This document shows, piece after piece, positions 18,024-26,352 of a stretch of 64,000 nucleotides of DNA. A program made the translations under genes and the position numbers. Source of the stretch: Paraburkholderia gardini. Its GTDB lineage: Bacteria; Pseudomonadota; Gammaproteobacteria; Burkholderiales; Burkholderiaceae. Each line of letters begins with the position of its first letter. Within the stretch, counting starts at the first letter, position 1. The notes beneath the pieces are model-generated. The model did no database searches. It was given only the letters and a program-made list of their open reading frames with translations, and was not told the origin of the DNA. Location of the stretch: positions 1 through 64,000 of the forward strand of contig NZ_CAJQYY010000032.1 of NCBI RefSeq assembly GCF_907164575.1, given 5' to 3'.

Positions 18024-18752
18024 CTAGCGGCTAGAGCCGCTGGCAGCCAATGCCTCCAATGCGGGCAAATCCAGAACGTCGATTTTTCCGTAATCGATCG
18101 TGATCAGCCCTTTGGCTGACAGCTTACCCAATTCCTTGTTGATTGTTTGACGCGATTTTCCGAGCATGGAAGCGAGTTTGCTCTGGCTTAAGTGCAGCGA
18201 CTGACCACGGCCACCGGCTCCGGAAATGTCTGACGCGGCCAGCAGTTCGACGATCCGTGCGGCAAGTTGAGTCGACAGATCGCTCAGGACACGCTGTTGC
18301 ATCGATACGGCGTTGTCGCGTTGTCGCGAGAGTAAGAGGAGCGCGACCGAACGCCAGAGAATCGGCTCGTCATTCATGATTTCAATCATCGCATCGCTTG
18401 GCGCATGCACCAGCAGCGCCTCCTCAAGCACGACGTAATCATAGGGCGCACGAATTTCCGGTAACAGGCGCACGAGGCCTGAGCAGTCACCTGCGCGCAT
18501 CAGAATACCCACAAACCTGGAACCGTCCGCGTTCGTGCGGCTTACCTCAACACTTCCAGAAACGACGACCAGGACCTCGCGCCGTTCGCGATCTGCCGCC
18601 AGAACTTGCGTGTGCTTCTTGTGATGCTCCAGACGCGCCATCTTTGCGAGACGCTCGATACTGGGAAGTGGCCATTCTGCGAAAAGCGTACTGGCTCGAA
18701 GCGCCCGGCAGATCAGTGCGAAACAGTCTGCGGCGCTCGGCTGGTGGCCCAT
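18024..18752 (-). CDS. Crp/Fnr-family transcriptional regulator
   Basis: 242 residues from the ATG at 18752 (preceded by GGAG at 6 bases); an upstream TTG at 18827 would add 25 residues. N-terminal cyclic-nucleotide-type beta-barrel domain (EVLVVVSGSVEVSRTNADG), a long dimer helix, and a C-terminal winged helix-turn-helix (LSQSKLASMLGKSRQTINKE) ending in a wing (GLITIDYGKIDVLDLPALEAL). There is no FNR-type cysteine cluster, so it is not an obvious iron-sulphur sensor; a small ligand or none is possible. It is transcribed divergently from the ACAD pair at 18912 with an inverted repeat between them, suggesting local control. Confidence 0.88.
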   Translation of the reverse strand: MGHQPSAADCFALICRALRASTLFAEWPLPSIERLAKMARLEHHKKHTQVLAADRERREVLVVVSGSVEVSRTNADGSRFVGILMRAGDCSGLVRLLPEIRAPYDYVVLEEALLVHAPSDAMIEIMNDEPILWRSVALLLLSRQRDNAVSMQQRVLSDLSTQLAARIVELLAASDISGAGGRGQSLHLSQSKLASMLGKSRQTINKELGKLSAKGLITIDYGKIDVLDLPALEALAASGSSR

Positions 18753-18874
18753 ATACATCTCCAGATACTGAACAAGCAAAAGCCGAATGCGGGAATGTCC
18801 TGGCTCCGCTGTCAACGAGATTGTCAATTCATCGACTGACTCGGCTTAGCGTGCATTTTATCCTATCCGTTACT

Positions 18875-18893
18875 GAGTTCCTTTCGTGAACTC
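18875..18893. promoter_or_regulatory. Inverted repeat, candidate operator
   Basis: Perfect 6-base arms GAGTTC and GAACTC with a 7-base spacer, located between the Crp/Fnr-like gene and the divergent ACAD gene. Position suits an operator, but arm length is short enough for chance. Confidence 0.4.
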
Positions 18894-18911
18894 CATATCC
18901 TTTCCTCTGGA

Positions 18912-20108
18912 ATGAACAATATGTTTGAGACGCGTGAACTCACGGAATTCAGGAGACAGGCTCGCGAATTCGTGCAGACCAATTTGCCGTCCGATATCCG
19001 CGACATGGTTCGAAGCGGGCGTCAGATTCCGCGCGAGCGCGTGGTGGCCTGGTATCAGATCCTCGCGGCGCATGGTTACCTCGTGCCGCATTGGCCGCGT
19101 GAATGGGGCGGTCAAGGCTGGACAGTGCAGCAAGAGCTCGCGTTCGAAGAGGAGCTCTGCAATAACGACGCTCCAGAAATCATCATGGTCAGTTTCTCGA
19201 TGATCGCGCCGATCCTGATGCGCTTCGGAACCGCTGCCCAGCGCGATCGATTCTTGCCCGAGATAGCGGCAGGAAGGCAGTGGTGGTGCCAGGGGTACTC
19301 GGAACCCAACGCGGGGTCCGATCTTGTCTCGGTGAAAACGCGAGCCGAGCGTACCGATGGTGGATACGTCATCAACGGATCGAAGATCTGGACGTCTTAT
19401 GCACAGTATTCGGACTGGATTTTCTGTATCGTGCGCACGGACCCGGAAGCGAAGCCGCAGGAAGGCATTTCGTTCCTGCTCGTCGACATGAAGTCGCCCG
19501 GCGTCACGGTCCGGCCTATCGTTGGCATCCATGGCTGGGTCGTCTTCAACGAAGTGTTCTTCGACAACGTGGAGGTCCCGTTTGAGAACCTCGTTGGTAA
19601 GGAAAACGAAGGTTGGAAGATTGCGAAGTCGCTACTCGAATTCGAACGTCTGAAGCTCGCGCGAATCGGCGAGAACAAGCGGCGCAGGGCACGCGCCCAG
19701 GAAGTCGCAATGACGCGCACTGAAGGCGGCGTGCGCCTCGCCGACTGCTCCTGGTTCCGGCAACGGTTCGCCGAACTGGAAATGCGCTTGATGGCACTCG
19801 AAGCCAACGCTGCCCGTTTCATCCAGCGATCCATCTCGGGCCACCCGATCGGCCCTGAAGCTTCCATGTTGAAGCTGAGGGGCAGCCGCCTGATTCAGCT
19901 TTGGGAACAGCTGATTGTCGATGCCCTGGGTCAGGAAGGCCTGGTCCTCGATCCTGAGGTGCTTGAAGTGGGCCCGCCGTCACCGCACCAGGACCCTATT
20001 GCCGCGACCGCTTCGTCGCGACGGTTCGTCGCGCGTGGCTACACGATCGCCGGGGGCAGCAGCGAAATCCAGCGCAACATTCTTTCCAAAGCGGTACTCG
20101 GACTATGA
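18912..20108 (+). CDS. Acyl-CoA dehydrogenase, larger subunit type of a heteromeric pair
   Basis: 398-residue ACAD beginning with the FRRQAREFVQTNLPSDIR block typical of one half of alpha2beta2 ACADs such as ChsE/FadE pairs in mycobacterial sterol degradation. Seen: WCQGYSEPNAGSDLVSVKT, INGSKIWTSYAQYSDWIFC, EGISFLLVDMKSPGVTVRP, LLEFERLKLARIG, and C-terminal AGGSSEIQRNILSKAVLGL. Its stop overlaps the next ACAD's start by 4 bases (ATGA), which favours assembly of one heteromer. Alternative start ATG at 18921. The paralogous pair at 27273/28479 has the same order. Substrates of such pairs in actinobacteria are bulky polycyclic or branched acyl-CoAs; that the same holds here is inference. Confidence 0.9.
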   Translation: MNNMFETRELTEFRRQAREFVQTNLPSDIRDMVRSGRQIPRERVVAWYQILAAHGYLVPHWPREWGGQGWTVQQELAFEEELCNNDAPEIIMVSFSMIAPILMRFGTAAQRDRFLPEIAAGRQWWCQGYSEPNAGSDLVSVKTRAERTDGGYVINGSKIWTSYAQYSDWIFCIVRTDPEAKPQEGISFLLVDMKSPGVTVRPIVGIHGWVVFNEVFFDNVEVPFENLVGKENEGWKIAKSLLEFERLKLARIGENKRRRARAQEVAMTRTEGGVRLADCSWFRQRFAELEMRLMALEANAARFIQRSISGHPIGPEASMLKLRGSRLIQLWEQLIVDALGQEGLVLDPEVLEVGPPSPHQDPIAATASSRRFVARGYTIAGGSSEIQRNILSKAVLGL

Positions 20109-21262
20109 GCGAACAAAATCTGAACGACGACCAGGACATGCTGGCCGACAGCGCCCGTAAATATATCGCCCGCGGGTATGGCAACGCCGTGCGAGAGGCG
20201 TCGTTCGCGCACCCGCATGGATGCCTGCCCGCGCGCTGGAATGAATTTGCGGAACTCGGCTGGCTCGCGATGCCGGTTCCCGAAGCCGACGATGGCTTGA
20301 ACAGTTCGCTGGGCGACATTTGCGTTCTGGTGGAGGAACTCGGGCGTGGGCTGGTCAACGAGCCCTTCGTCGCCTCGGCTGTGTTGGCCACCATGCTGTT
20401 CGTCGATGTGGCCAAACCTGAGCTTCGGGCACGTTACCTTCCCGGCGTCGTCGCTGGCAGCCAGCGTCTCGCGTTTGCCGCCTGGGAGCCGGGCATCTCG
20501 TTCGATGCGGGTGCCGTCGCCATGACCGCGCAGCCGACCGGACAGGGCTTCTCGCTGAAGGGCAAGAAATCGCTCGTGCTGGGTGGCGCCGGAGCACACG
20601 CGTATCTGCTCGCTGCCATGGTGGGGAGCGACAGCATCGGCCTCTTCCTCATGGAAGCGGGTTCGCCCGGTCTGACAGTCACGCCGCGCTCGCTGTACGA
20701 CGGCCAGCGCGTAGCCGACATCGTGCTCGACGGGGTCGAATGCGCCCAGGCCCTGGCGATGGGGTCGCGTGATGAAGTGCTGCCATTGATCGAACGCGCG
20801 ATCGACCGTGCGACCGTCGCGCATTGCGCCGAGACGGTGGGAGTGATGGCCGCCGCGTTCGACATTACCCGTGAGTACCTCACTACGCGCAAGCAGTTTG
20901 GCCGCACCATCGGCGCGAATCAGGTGATTCAGCATCGCATGGTCGACCTCATGGTGGAGATCGAGGAAGCCCGCGCGTTGACGCGCGCTGCGGCCAGCGT
21001 GTTCGATCAGGAAGACGGCGGCAACGCCACCGTGCGACGCCGCTACAGCGCGGCCGCCAAGGCCTTTGTCGCGCGAGCGGCAACGCTCATGTGGGAAGAG
21101 TCGGTGCAGCTCCATGGCGCAATCGGTATGACCCAGGAGTACACGCTGGGCCACTTCGTTAAACGCCTGGCAGCGGCCTCAACCCTTTACGGCGGCGCCG
21201 AGTATCAGCTCGAACAGCTAGCGTCGACTGTGGTTGATGGCTCGTTGGCTGCGTGCTGCTAA
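20105..21262 (+). CDS. Acyl-CoA dehydrogenase, second subunit of heteromeric pair
   Basis: 385-residue ACAD family protein overlapping the previous gene by 4 bases. It starts with the DDQDMLADSARKYIARGYG block and has the short central part typical of partner subunits (AAWEPGISFDAGAV rather than the usual TEPxxGSD motif), then REYLTTRKQFGRTIGANQVIQHRM and QLHGAIGMTQEYTLGHF, ending in LYGGAEYQLEQLAS. The normal flavin-binding TEP/GSD segment is degenerate, suggesting that cofactor and active site are shared unequally with its partner, as known for ChsE1-ChsE2. Which subunit supplies the catalytic base cannot be decided by eye. Confidence 0.9.
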   Translation: MSEQNLNDDQDMLADSARKYIARGYGNAVREASFAHPHGCLPARWNEFAELGWLAMPVPEADDGLNSSLGDICVLVEELGRGLVNEPFVASAVLATMLFVDVAKPELRARYLPGVVAGSQRLAFAAWEPGISFDAGAVAMTAQPTGQGFSLKGKKSLVLGGAGAHAYLLAAMVGSDSIGLFLMEAGSPGLTVTPRSLYDGQRVADIVLDGVECAQALAMGSRDEVLPLIERAIDRATVAHCAETVGVMAAAFDITREYLTTRKQFGRTIGANQVIQHRMVDLMVEIEEARALTRAAASVFDQEDGGNATVRRRYSAAAKAFVARAATLMWEESVQLHGAIGMTQEYTLGHFVKRLAAASTLYGGAEYQLEQLASTVVDGSLAACC

Positions 21263-21400
21263 GCAGCTTCCCTGCAAACCTCGAAGGCGTCAGCAGTCAA
21301 CGCAGATGCGTGGGGTGTCGCCTTACCGAAAGTGGACCGGCGCCGTCAGCCGGGTTCGTCGAATGTCGCGGCCGTCGTTTGAAGGCGGTAAGGAACGCTC

Positions 21401-22591
21401 ATGTCACATGACAGACAAAGCACGCCCGAAAATGCCCCTTTGAAGGGACTGCGTGTCGTCGAGTTCGGGCAGTACATCGCGGTGCCGGCGTGTGGCCAGA
21501 CGATGGCCGAACTGGGCGCCGACGTCATCAAGGTAGAACCGCCCGAGGGTGACGCCGGCCGATATGCAGGCTGGAACAAGGACCACTTCGGACCGCTATT
21601 TTCGGCCTGCAACCGGTCGAAGCGCTCGGTTGTTCTCGATCTGCGCAATCCCGAGGCGCGAAAGGACGCACTCGCGCTGGCCTGCACCGCAGACGTGGTC
21701 CTCCAGAACAACCGGCCCGGCGTCATGGAAAAGCTGGGGCTCGATGCGGCTACGCTGACCGATAGAGTGCCCCGTCTTGTGTACGGGCAGGTCAGTGGCT
21801 TTGGTCAAACCGGCCCCGCGAGCCAACGCGCGGGCTTCGACATTGCCGCGCAAGCCGAGAGCGGCATGATGAGCATCAATGGCGACGGCGACCGCGACCC
21901 GACACGCGTGGGCTTCACCGTGGTCGATGTAATGGCTGCCAACGCATTGACCTCGGCTGTACTTGCGGCGCTGGTAAGACGATCCGTAAGCGGTCGCGGC
22001 GGCATCGTCGACGTCTCGCTCGTCGATGTTGCTGTGTCGGCGATGTCCAGCACATGGGCCGAATATCGCCTGAGCGGCGCGGTGCCGGTCCGCTCGGGTA
22101 ACGGCCAGACCAATGCGGCGCCGGCCGCCGAAGTGATGCCCACCGTCGATGGCAACGTCATCATTTCAGCCTATACGAAGGAACACTTCGCGCGTCTGTG
22201 CGCCGCGCTTCAACGACCGGAAATAGCCGCTGACCCGCGCTTCTGCGAAAACGCTGCGCGTCTGCAGAACCGGCAGGCCATGCTCGCGGAACTGCGCAGC
22301 GCAACCGGCCGGCTTTCCACAGCCGATCTATGTGAACGTCTCACCCACGCCGGTGTCGTTTTTGGCATGGTGCGAACCCTGGACGACGTAAGACCGGGCC
22401 ACGGTGGTGTATCAGCGGATCTGTTCGTCAAGGTCCACGCAGCGGGACGCGATCCAGTGTTACTGCCGGGTTGCCCCGCAAACTTTAACGACTACCGCCG
22501 ACAGGACGGACGCTTGCCCGAGATAGGCGAGCATACGGCGGAAGTACTCGCCGAGCTCTCGCTTGATAGAACCGGCCAGTGTGCGGTTTGA
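21401..22591 (+). CDS. Family III CoA transferase (CaiB/BaiF)
   Basis: 396-residue CoA transferase moving CoA between acids through an aspartyl thioester. It has the family start LKGLRVVEFGQYIAVPACG, GADVIKVEPPEGD, NNRPGVMEKLGL, and the expected nucleophile Asp147 in QRAGFDIAAQAESGMMS (formyl-CoA transferase Asp169 equivalent). It lacks the His/Asp/Glu set of racemases, separating it from 13756. It could recycle CoA from an end product to the incoming acid and so bypass the ATP-dependent ligase, a role BaiF plays in bile-acid metabolism; acceptor and donor are unknown. Ribosome site AAGGAAC. Its position after the ACAD pair suggests the same transcript. Confidence 0.9.
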   Translation: MSHDRQSTPENAPLKGLRVVEFGQYIAVPACGQTMAELGADVIKVEPPEGDAGRYAGWNKDHFGPLFSACNRSKRSVVLDLRNPEARKDALALACTADVVLQNNRPGVMEKLGLDAATLTDRVPRLVYGQVSGFGQTGPASQRAGFDIAAQAESGMMSINGDGDRDPTRVGFTVVDVMAANALTSAVLAALVRRSVSGRGGIVDVSLVDVAVSAMSSTWAEYRLSGAVPVRSGNGQTNAAPAAEVMPTVDGNVIISAYTKEHFARLCAALQRPEIAADPRFCENAARLQNRQAMLAELRSATGRLSTADLCERLTHAGVVFGMVRTLDDVRPGHGGVSADLFVKVHAAGRDPVLLPGCPANFNDYRRQDGRLPEIGEHTAEVLAELSLDRTGQCAV

Positions 22592-22646
22592 AGAAATACG
22601 AGCGCCGCGCCGCTGAATATCTGAAAAAGCGAAATACGGAAACCAC

Positions 22647-23450
22647 ATGAATTGCCCTGATGATCTGATTCACTCGAATTCGCCGCTTCTGTCCTGGCGC
22701 GACGGCGCAATTGCGCATCTTCGATTTAATCGCCCGGCAGCACTGAACGCCATCGATCTGGCGACTGCGCAGGCGTTCCGTTCCGCATGTGAAGTTCTGG
22801 CGGAGGACCGCGAGGTACGCGCGGTTGTCATCAGCGGTGCGGGGCGGGCGTTTATTGCTGGAGGCGACGTCGCGTCGCTTCGCGAAGACCCTGTTGCGAA
22901 CGCGCAGAAAGGTATCGCGCTGGTGCATGCCGGTGTGAGCATTCTGGCCGCGCTCGAAGCGCCCGTCATTGCGAGCGTGCACGGTGCTGTCGCTGGCGGA
23001 GGCCTGGGAATCATGCTCGGCTGCGACCTCACCATCGCTGCTGAAGGGACGCGTTTCAGTCTCGCGTACCCCAATCTCGGCGCGAGTTGCGACTGTTCTA
23101 CCTCGTGGGTCCTTCCGCGCGTAGTGGGACTGCGCAAGGCGCTGGAGATCGCATTGCTCGACGGCATGTTCGACGCCGATGAGGCATTGCGTCTCGGCGT
23201 GGTCAACCGGGTCGTGCCTGCGGATCGGTTGGAGCAGGAAGCCGGTGCACTGGCGGCAAGGCTTGCGTCCGGTCCGACGCGTGCGCTGGGCCAGCTCAAG
23301 CGCTTGATGTGTGACTCGTTCGAACGCAGTTTCGATGAACAACTGGCCGCCGAGGCCGAAGCATTTGTCCAGTGTGCGAGTACCGCCGACTTCCGGGAAG
23401 GCGTCGGCGCATTCGTCGAAAAACGTACGCCTTGTTTTCGCGGTGAATGA
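22647..23450 (+). CDS. Enoyl-CoA hydratase/isomerase (crotonase family)
   Basis: 267-residue crotonase. Seen: IAHLRFNRPAALNAIDL, the oxyanion-hole segments GRAFIAGGDVASL and HGAVAGGGLGIMLGCDLTIA, and FSLAYPNLGASCDCSTSWVLPRVVG. In the position of the hydratase glutamate (E. coli FadB/rat crotonase FPE or PEV type) this protein has Asn-Leu-Gly-Ala-Ser, and where the second glutamate is expected there is Asp-Cys-Ser. The usual Glu pair is therefore not obvious, and an isomerase, hydrolase or ring-opening role is as likely as hydration. Located between the CoA transferase and the nitronate-monooxygenase-like gene. Confidence 0.88.
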   Translation: MNCPDDLIHSNSPLLSWRDGAIAHLRFNRPAALNAIDLATAQAFRSACEVLAEDREVRAVVISGAGRAFIAGGDVASLREDPVANAQKGIALVHAGVSILAALEAPVIASVHGAVAGGGLGIMLGCDLTIAAEGTRFSLAYPNLGASCDCSTSWVLPRVVGLRKALEIALLDGMFDADEALRLGVVNRVVPADRLEQEAGALAARLASGPTRALGQLKRLMCDSFERSFDEQLAAEAEAFVQCASTADFREGVGAFVEKRTPCFRGE

Positions 23451-23509
23451 ACTGGATTTGTCGATCCCCGGATCGCGGAACAACTCTCAAGTGTAAGTAA
23501 AGGATCGTT

Positions 23510-24517
23510 ATGAAGACGCGTATTACAGATTTGCTCGGCATCCGTTTTCCTGTCATTCAGGGCGGCATGCAGTGGGTGGGGCGAGCGGAACTGGCGTCGG
23601 CGGTTTCCAATGCGGGCGGCCTGGGCGTGCTGACGGCGCTGACCCAGCCGGATCCAGACGCATTAGCGCGCGAAATCGAGCGCTGCCGAACGATGACCGA
23701 CAAGCCTTTCGGCGTCAATTTGACCATCCTTCCGTCTGCGAGTCCGCCTCCCTACGCGGAATACCTCGATGTGATCATCGGGAGCGGCGTGAAGACGATC
23801 GAAACGGCTGGCAGCAGTCCCAGGGAATTCATCGAGAAGCTCAAGCGCAACGGGGTGAAGATTCTTCACAAGTGCGCGAGCGTCAGGCACGCACTGTCTG
23901 CCGAACGCAACGGCGTGGACGCAGTCAGCATCGACGGATTCGAATGCGCCGGACACCCGGGAGAAGACGACGTACCAGGTCTGATACTGATTCCTCTCGC
24001 GGCCCGGGCGTTAAAGATTCCGGTCATCGCTTCGGGTGGCATCGCCGACGGATACGGCATGGCTGCGGCGCTCGCCCTGGGTGCCGAAGGTGTGAACATG
24101 GGAACCCGTTTTTGCGCGACCGTCGAGGCGCCGTTGCACGAGCATATCAAGCAGAAGCTCGTGGGTGCGAGCGAACGGGATACGCAACTTATCTTCCGCA
24201 CGTTGCGCAATACGGCACGCGTACTCAGAAATGCCGTGTCCGACGAGGTGGTCGCCACCGAGCGGCGCCCGGGCGGCTGTGCGTTCGAGGACATCCGGCA
24301 TCTGGTGGCTGGTCGTCGCGGACACGATGCGCTTCAAACCGGCGAGGTCGATGCGGGACTGGTATGGGCGGGGCAGGTGGTTGGGCTCATCGACGATATT
24401 CCGACTTGTGAAGCACTGTTGACCCGCATCGTGTCGCAGTGCCGCGAGCGGTTGGTGGTGGCCACTTCACTCGCCGCCGCTCATGAGTGCGCCGCTCAGG
24501 TGATGCCGGGCGCCTGA
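23510..24517 (+). CDS. Nitronate monooxygenase / FMN-dependent enoyl-reductase-like flavoprotein
   Basis: 335-residue TIM-barrel FMN protein of the 2-nitropropane-dioxygenase (NMO/FabK/IpdC) superfamily. It begins ITDLLGIRFPVIQGGMQWVG, has NAGGLGVLTAL, GVNLTILPS, the glycine-rich GHPGEDDVPG loop, PVIASGGIADGYGMAAALALGAEGVNMGTRF (phosphate-binding part), and ends in a helical tail. Annotation pipelines call such proteins nitronate monooxygenase, but in CoA-pathway clusters relatives such as mycobacterial IpdC reduce acyl-CoA double bonds or ketones. Given neighbours that are all acyl-CoA enzymes, a reductase role is more likely than nitronate oxidation (inference). Ribosome site AAAGGA. Confidence 0.85.
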   Translation: MKTRITDLLGIRFPVIQGGMQWVGRAELASAVSNAGGLGVLTALTQPDPDALAREIERCRTMTDKPFGVNLTILPSASPPPYAEYLDVIIGSGVKTIETAGSSPREFIEKLKRNGVKILHKCASVRHALSAERNGVDAVSIDGFECAGHPGEDDVPGLILIPLAARALKIPVIASGGIADGYGMAAALALGAEGVNMGTRFCATVEAPLHEHIKQKLVGASERDTQLIFRTLRNTARVLRNAVSDEVVATERRPGGCAFEDIRHLVAGRRGHDALQTGEVDAGLVWAGQVVGLIDDIPTCEALLTRIVSQCRERLVVATSLAAAHECAAQVMPGA

Positions 24518-24843
24518 GGAGTTCTTTGCGAAGTCCTGACATAGGGAAACCATGCAGGTCGAATGAAGCCGGATTGTCAACTCGTTGACCGTCTTGCCGG
24601 GCGCTTCGGCTCTAGGATATCAACGATCCCGAAGGCGTCGCTGCTCCGGTGAGAAACCCGTGTTCGCTTCATCGGCCGGGCCGCATTTCCACGGTCGCCT
24701 GCTGCGGCGTTTCGTGTCCTCGCAGCAAAGGCCGAAAAAAGCTCCGATGTGCGTACCGTTTTGCTACTACAAATCTAATTGCCTGTCGGGACCGAGGTTT
24801 GGCATTGTCTGGACGCCGGTCCGAAGCGATCCAAGGAGGAGAC
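24518..24843. other. Intergenic upstream of the MFS gene
   Basis: 326 bases without a recognised gene. Contains a 14-base palindrome at 24576-24589 and ends in a strong ribosome site (AAGGAGGAGAC) for the transporter. A long open frame running through it in phase with the transporter has no family resemblance and is taken as non-coding. Confidence 0.5.
24576..24589. promoter_or_regulatory. Perfect palindrome GTCAAC-TC-GTTGAC, candidate operator
   Basis: Six-base perfect arms with a 2-base spacer, about 255 bases upstream of the transporter start. A related TCAACGTTGA palindrome lies at 27183-27192 upstream of the ACAD pair at 27273. Confidence 0.4.
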
Positions 24844-26220
24844 ATGTTTCAGAAAACCAGTCGATTGCGTGCCTGGATCGTGGTCGCCATGCTGTTCCTT
24901 TTCATGGTGATCAATTTCGCGGACAAGGCCGTCATTGGGCTTGCCGCCGTGCCCATCATGCGCGATCTCGGGCTATCGCATCAGCAGTTCGGGTTTGTCG
25001 GGGGCAGTTTCTTCCTGCTGTTCACTGTTTCCGGACTGCTCTTCGGGCTCGCGTCCACACGTATCAAAACCCGGTGGCTACTGGCGCTGCTGTCGATCGT
25101 ATGGGCAATCGCGCAGTTTCCGCTCGTCGGGGCGGTGACCTATCCCATGCTGATAGCGTGCCGTGTGCTGCTCGGAGCGGGCGAAGGCCCCGCCTATGCG
25201 CTCGCCGCCCACGCCAGTTATAAATGGTTCGATAACACGAAGCGTAACTTTCCGACTGTCATCGTTCAGCAAGGCGCGAGTGTGGGGCTGCTGCTGGCAG
25301 GTCCGTGTCTGACTTTCCTGATCACGCGCTACAACTGGCATGCCGCATTCCTTGCCCTCGGTGTTGTCGGATGTCTTTGGACGGCATTGTGGCTGGTCGT
25401 CGGAGAGGAGGGCACCGTCGATGAAACGCCTCCTGCCAGCGAGCGGAAGGCGGGCGGGGCCCTAACGGACGCCCCTGCAGAAAGCGTGGGCTTCATCGTC
25501 AGGCAGATCGCGACCGACAGGACGCTGGTGGGCGGCATCATTCTGACATTTGTCGGATACGCCGTCGTCTCCGTCAACTTCACGTGGTTTCCTGCGTACC
25601 TGCGCACGGGACTTGGCTACCCGGCGAGCGAAACAGGCTGGCTGTTTTCGCTTATGGCGGGCCTGTCGATACCGGCCATGCTGACGGTCGCGTGGATTTC
25701 GCGCGTGCTGAAAGACAGAGGTGCTTCGTCGCATCTGTCGCGTGGTGTCATGGCCAGTGTGCCCGTTGCCCTGGCAGGCATCTTCATGTTGTGCACGACA
25801 GCTGACATTAGCGCGAGTGCAAAACTCGTGTGCTACACCATCGCGAGCGTACTGAGCCAGTGCGGCATGACCCTCTCGCCGATGATGATCGGCGAAGTGG
25901 TGGCGACACGGCAGCGAGGCGCATGGCTATCCGTCGTCACGGCGCTCGGCACGTTCGCCGGAGTACTCGCCCCGCCCATGATGGGCCATTTCGTCAGCGT
26001 GGCGCATGGATCTGCCGTGGGATTCGAGAATGGCTTTGCCGTCCTTGGTGGGCTGCTGATTCCAGCAGGACTACTCGGTATCTGGCTGATGAATCCAGAG
26101 GCATCGGCGCGGCGGTTGCAACTGCGACGCATGCTTCGCGAGAATGCCAACGCGCAGAGCCCCGCCGCATATGAAGAGAGCAGCTCCGATACGGCGCAAC
26201 CCCTGAAGCGAAGCGTATAG
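24844..26220 (+). CDS. MFS transporter, organic anion type (ACS/NNP-like)
   Basis: 458-residue 12-helix inner-membrane carrier. N-terminal part: AWIVVAMLFLFMVINFADKA, PIMRDLGLSHQQFGFVGG, RVLLGAGEGPAYALAAHASYKWF, as in anion:cation symporters for galactonate, phthalate and similar carboxylates. There is a hydrophilic central loop (about residues 195-220) and a charged C-terminal tail after the last helix. The ATG at 24844 has the best ribosome site in the area (AAGGAGGAGAC); the 65 upstream in-frame residues are rejected. It is the only obvious substrate importer of the island, so the pathway probably starts from a water-soluble carboxylate. Confidence 0.9.
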   Translation: MFQKTSRLRAWIVVAMLFLFMVINFADKAVIGLAAVPIMRDLGLSHQQFGFVGGSFFLLFTVSGLLFGLASTRIKTRWLLALLSIVWAIAQFPLVGAVTYPMLIACRVLLGAGEGPAYALAAHASYKWFDNTKRNFPTVIVQQGASVGLLLAGPCLTFLITRYNWHAAFLALGVVGCLWTALWLVVGEEGTVDETPPASERKAGGALTDAPAESVGFIVRQIATDRTLVGGIILTFVGYAVVSVNFTWFPAYLRTGLGYPASETGWLFSLMAGLSIPAMLTVAWISRVLKDRGASSHLSRGVMASVPVALAGIFMLCTTADISASAKLVCYTIASVLSQCGMTLSPMMIGEVVATRQRGAWLSVVTALGTFAGVLAPPMMGHFVSVAHGSAVGFENGFAVLGGLLIPAGLLGIWLMNPEASARRLQLRRMLRENANAQSPAAYEESSSDTAQPLKRSV

Positions 26221-26352
26221 CGAGTGGTTGGCCGCTTTAATGGCATCCCGGATTCCCCGGATATCTACTACCTGCCTTCAATGAACCGGCTCGCTGCCGG
26301 GGGAGAGACCTATGTCCCGTGAAATCAGGCACACGCCGCTGGAGTCTGCCGC

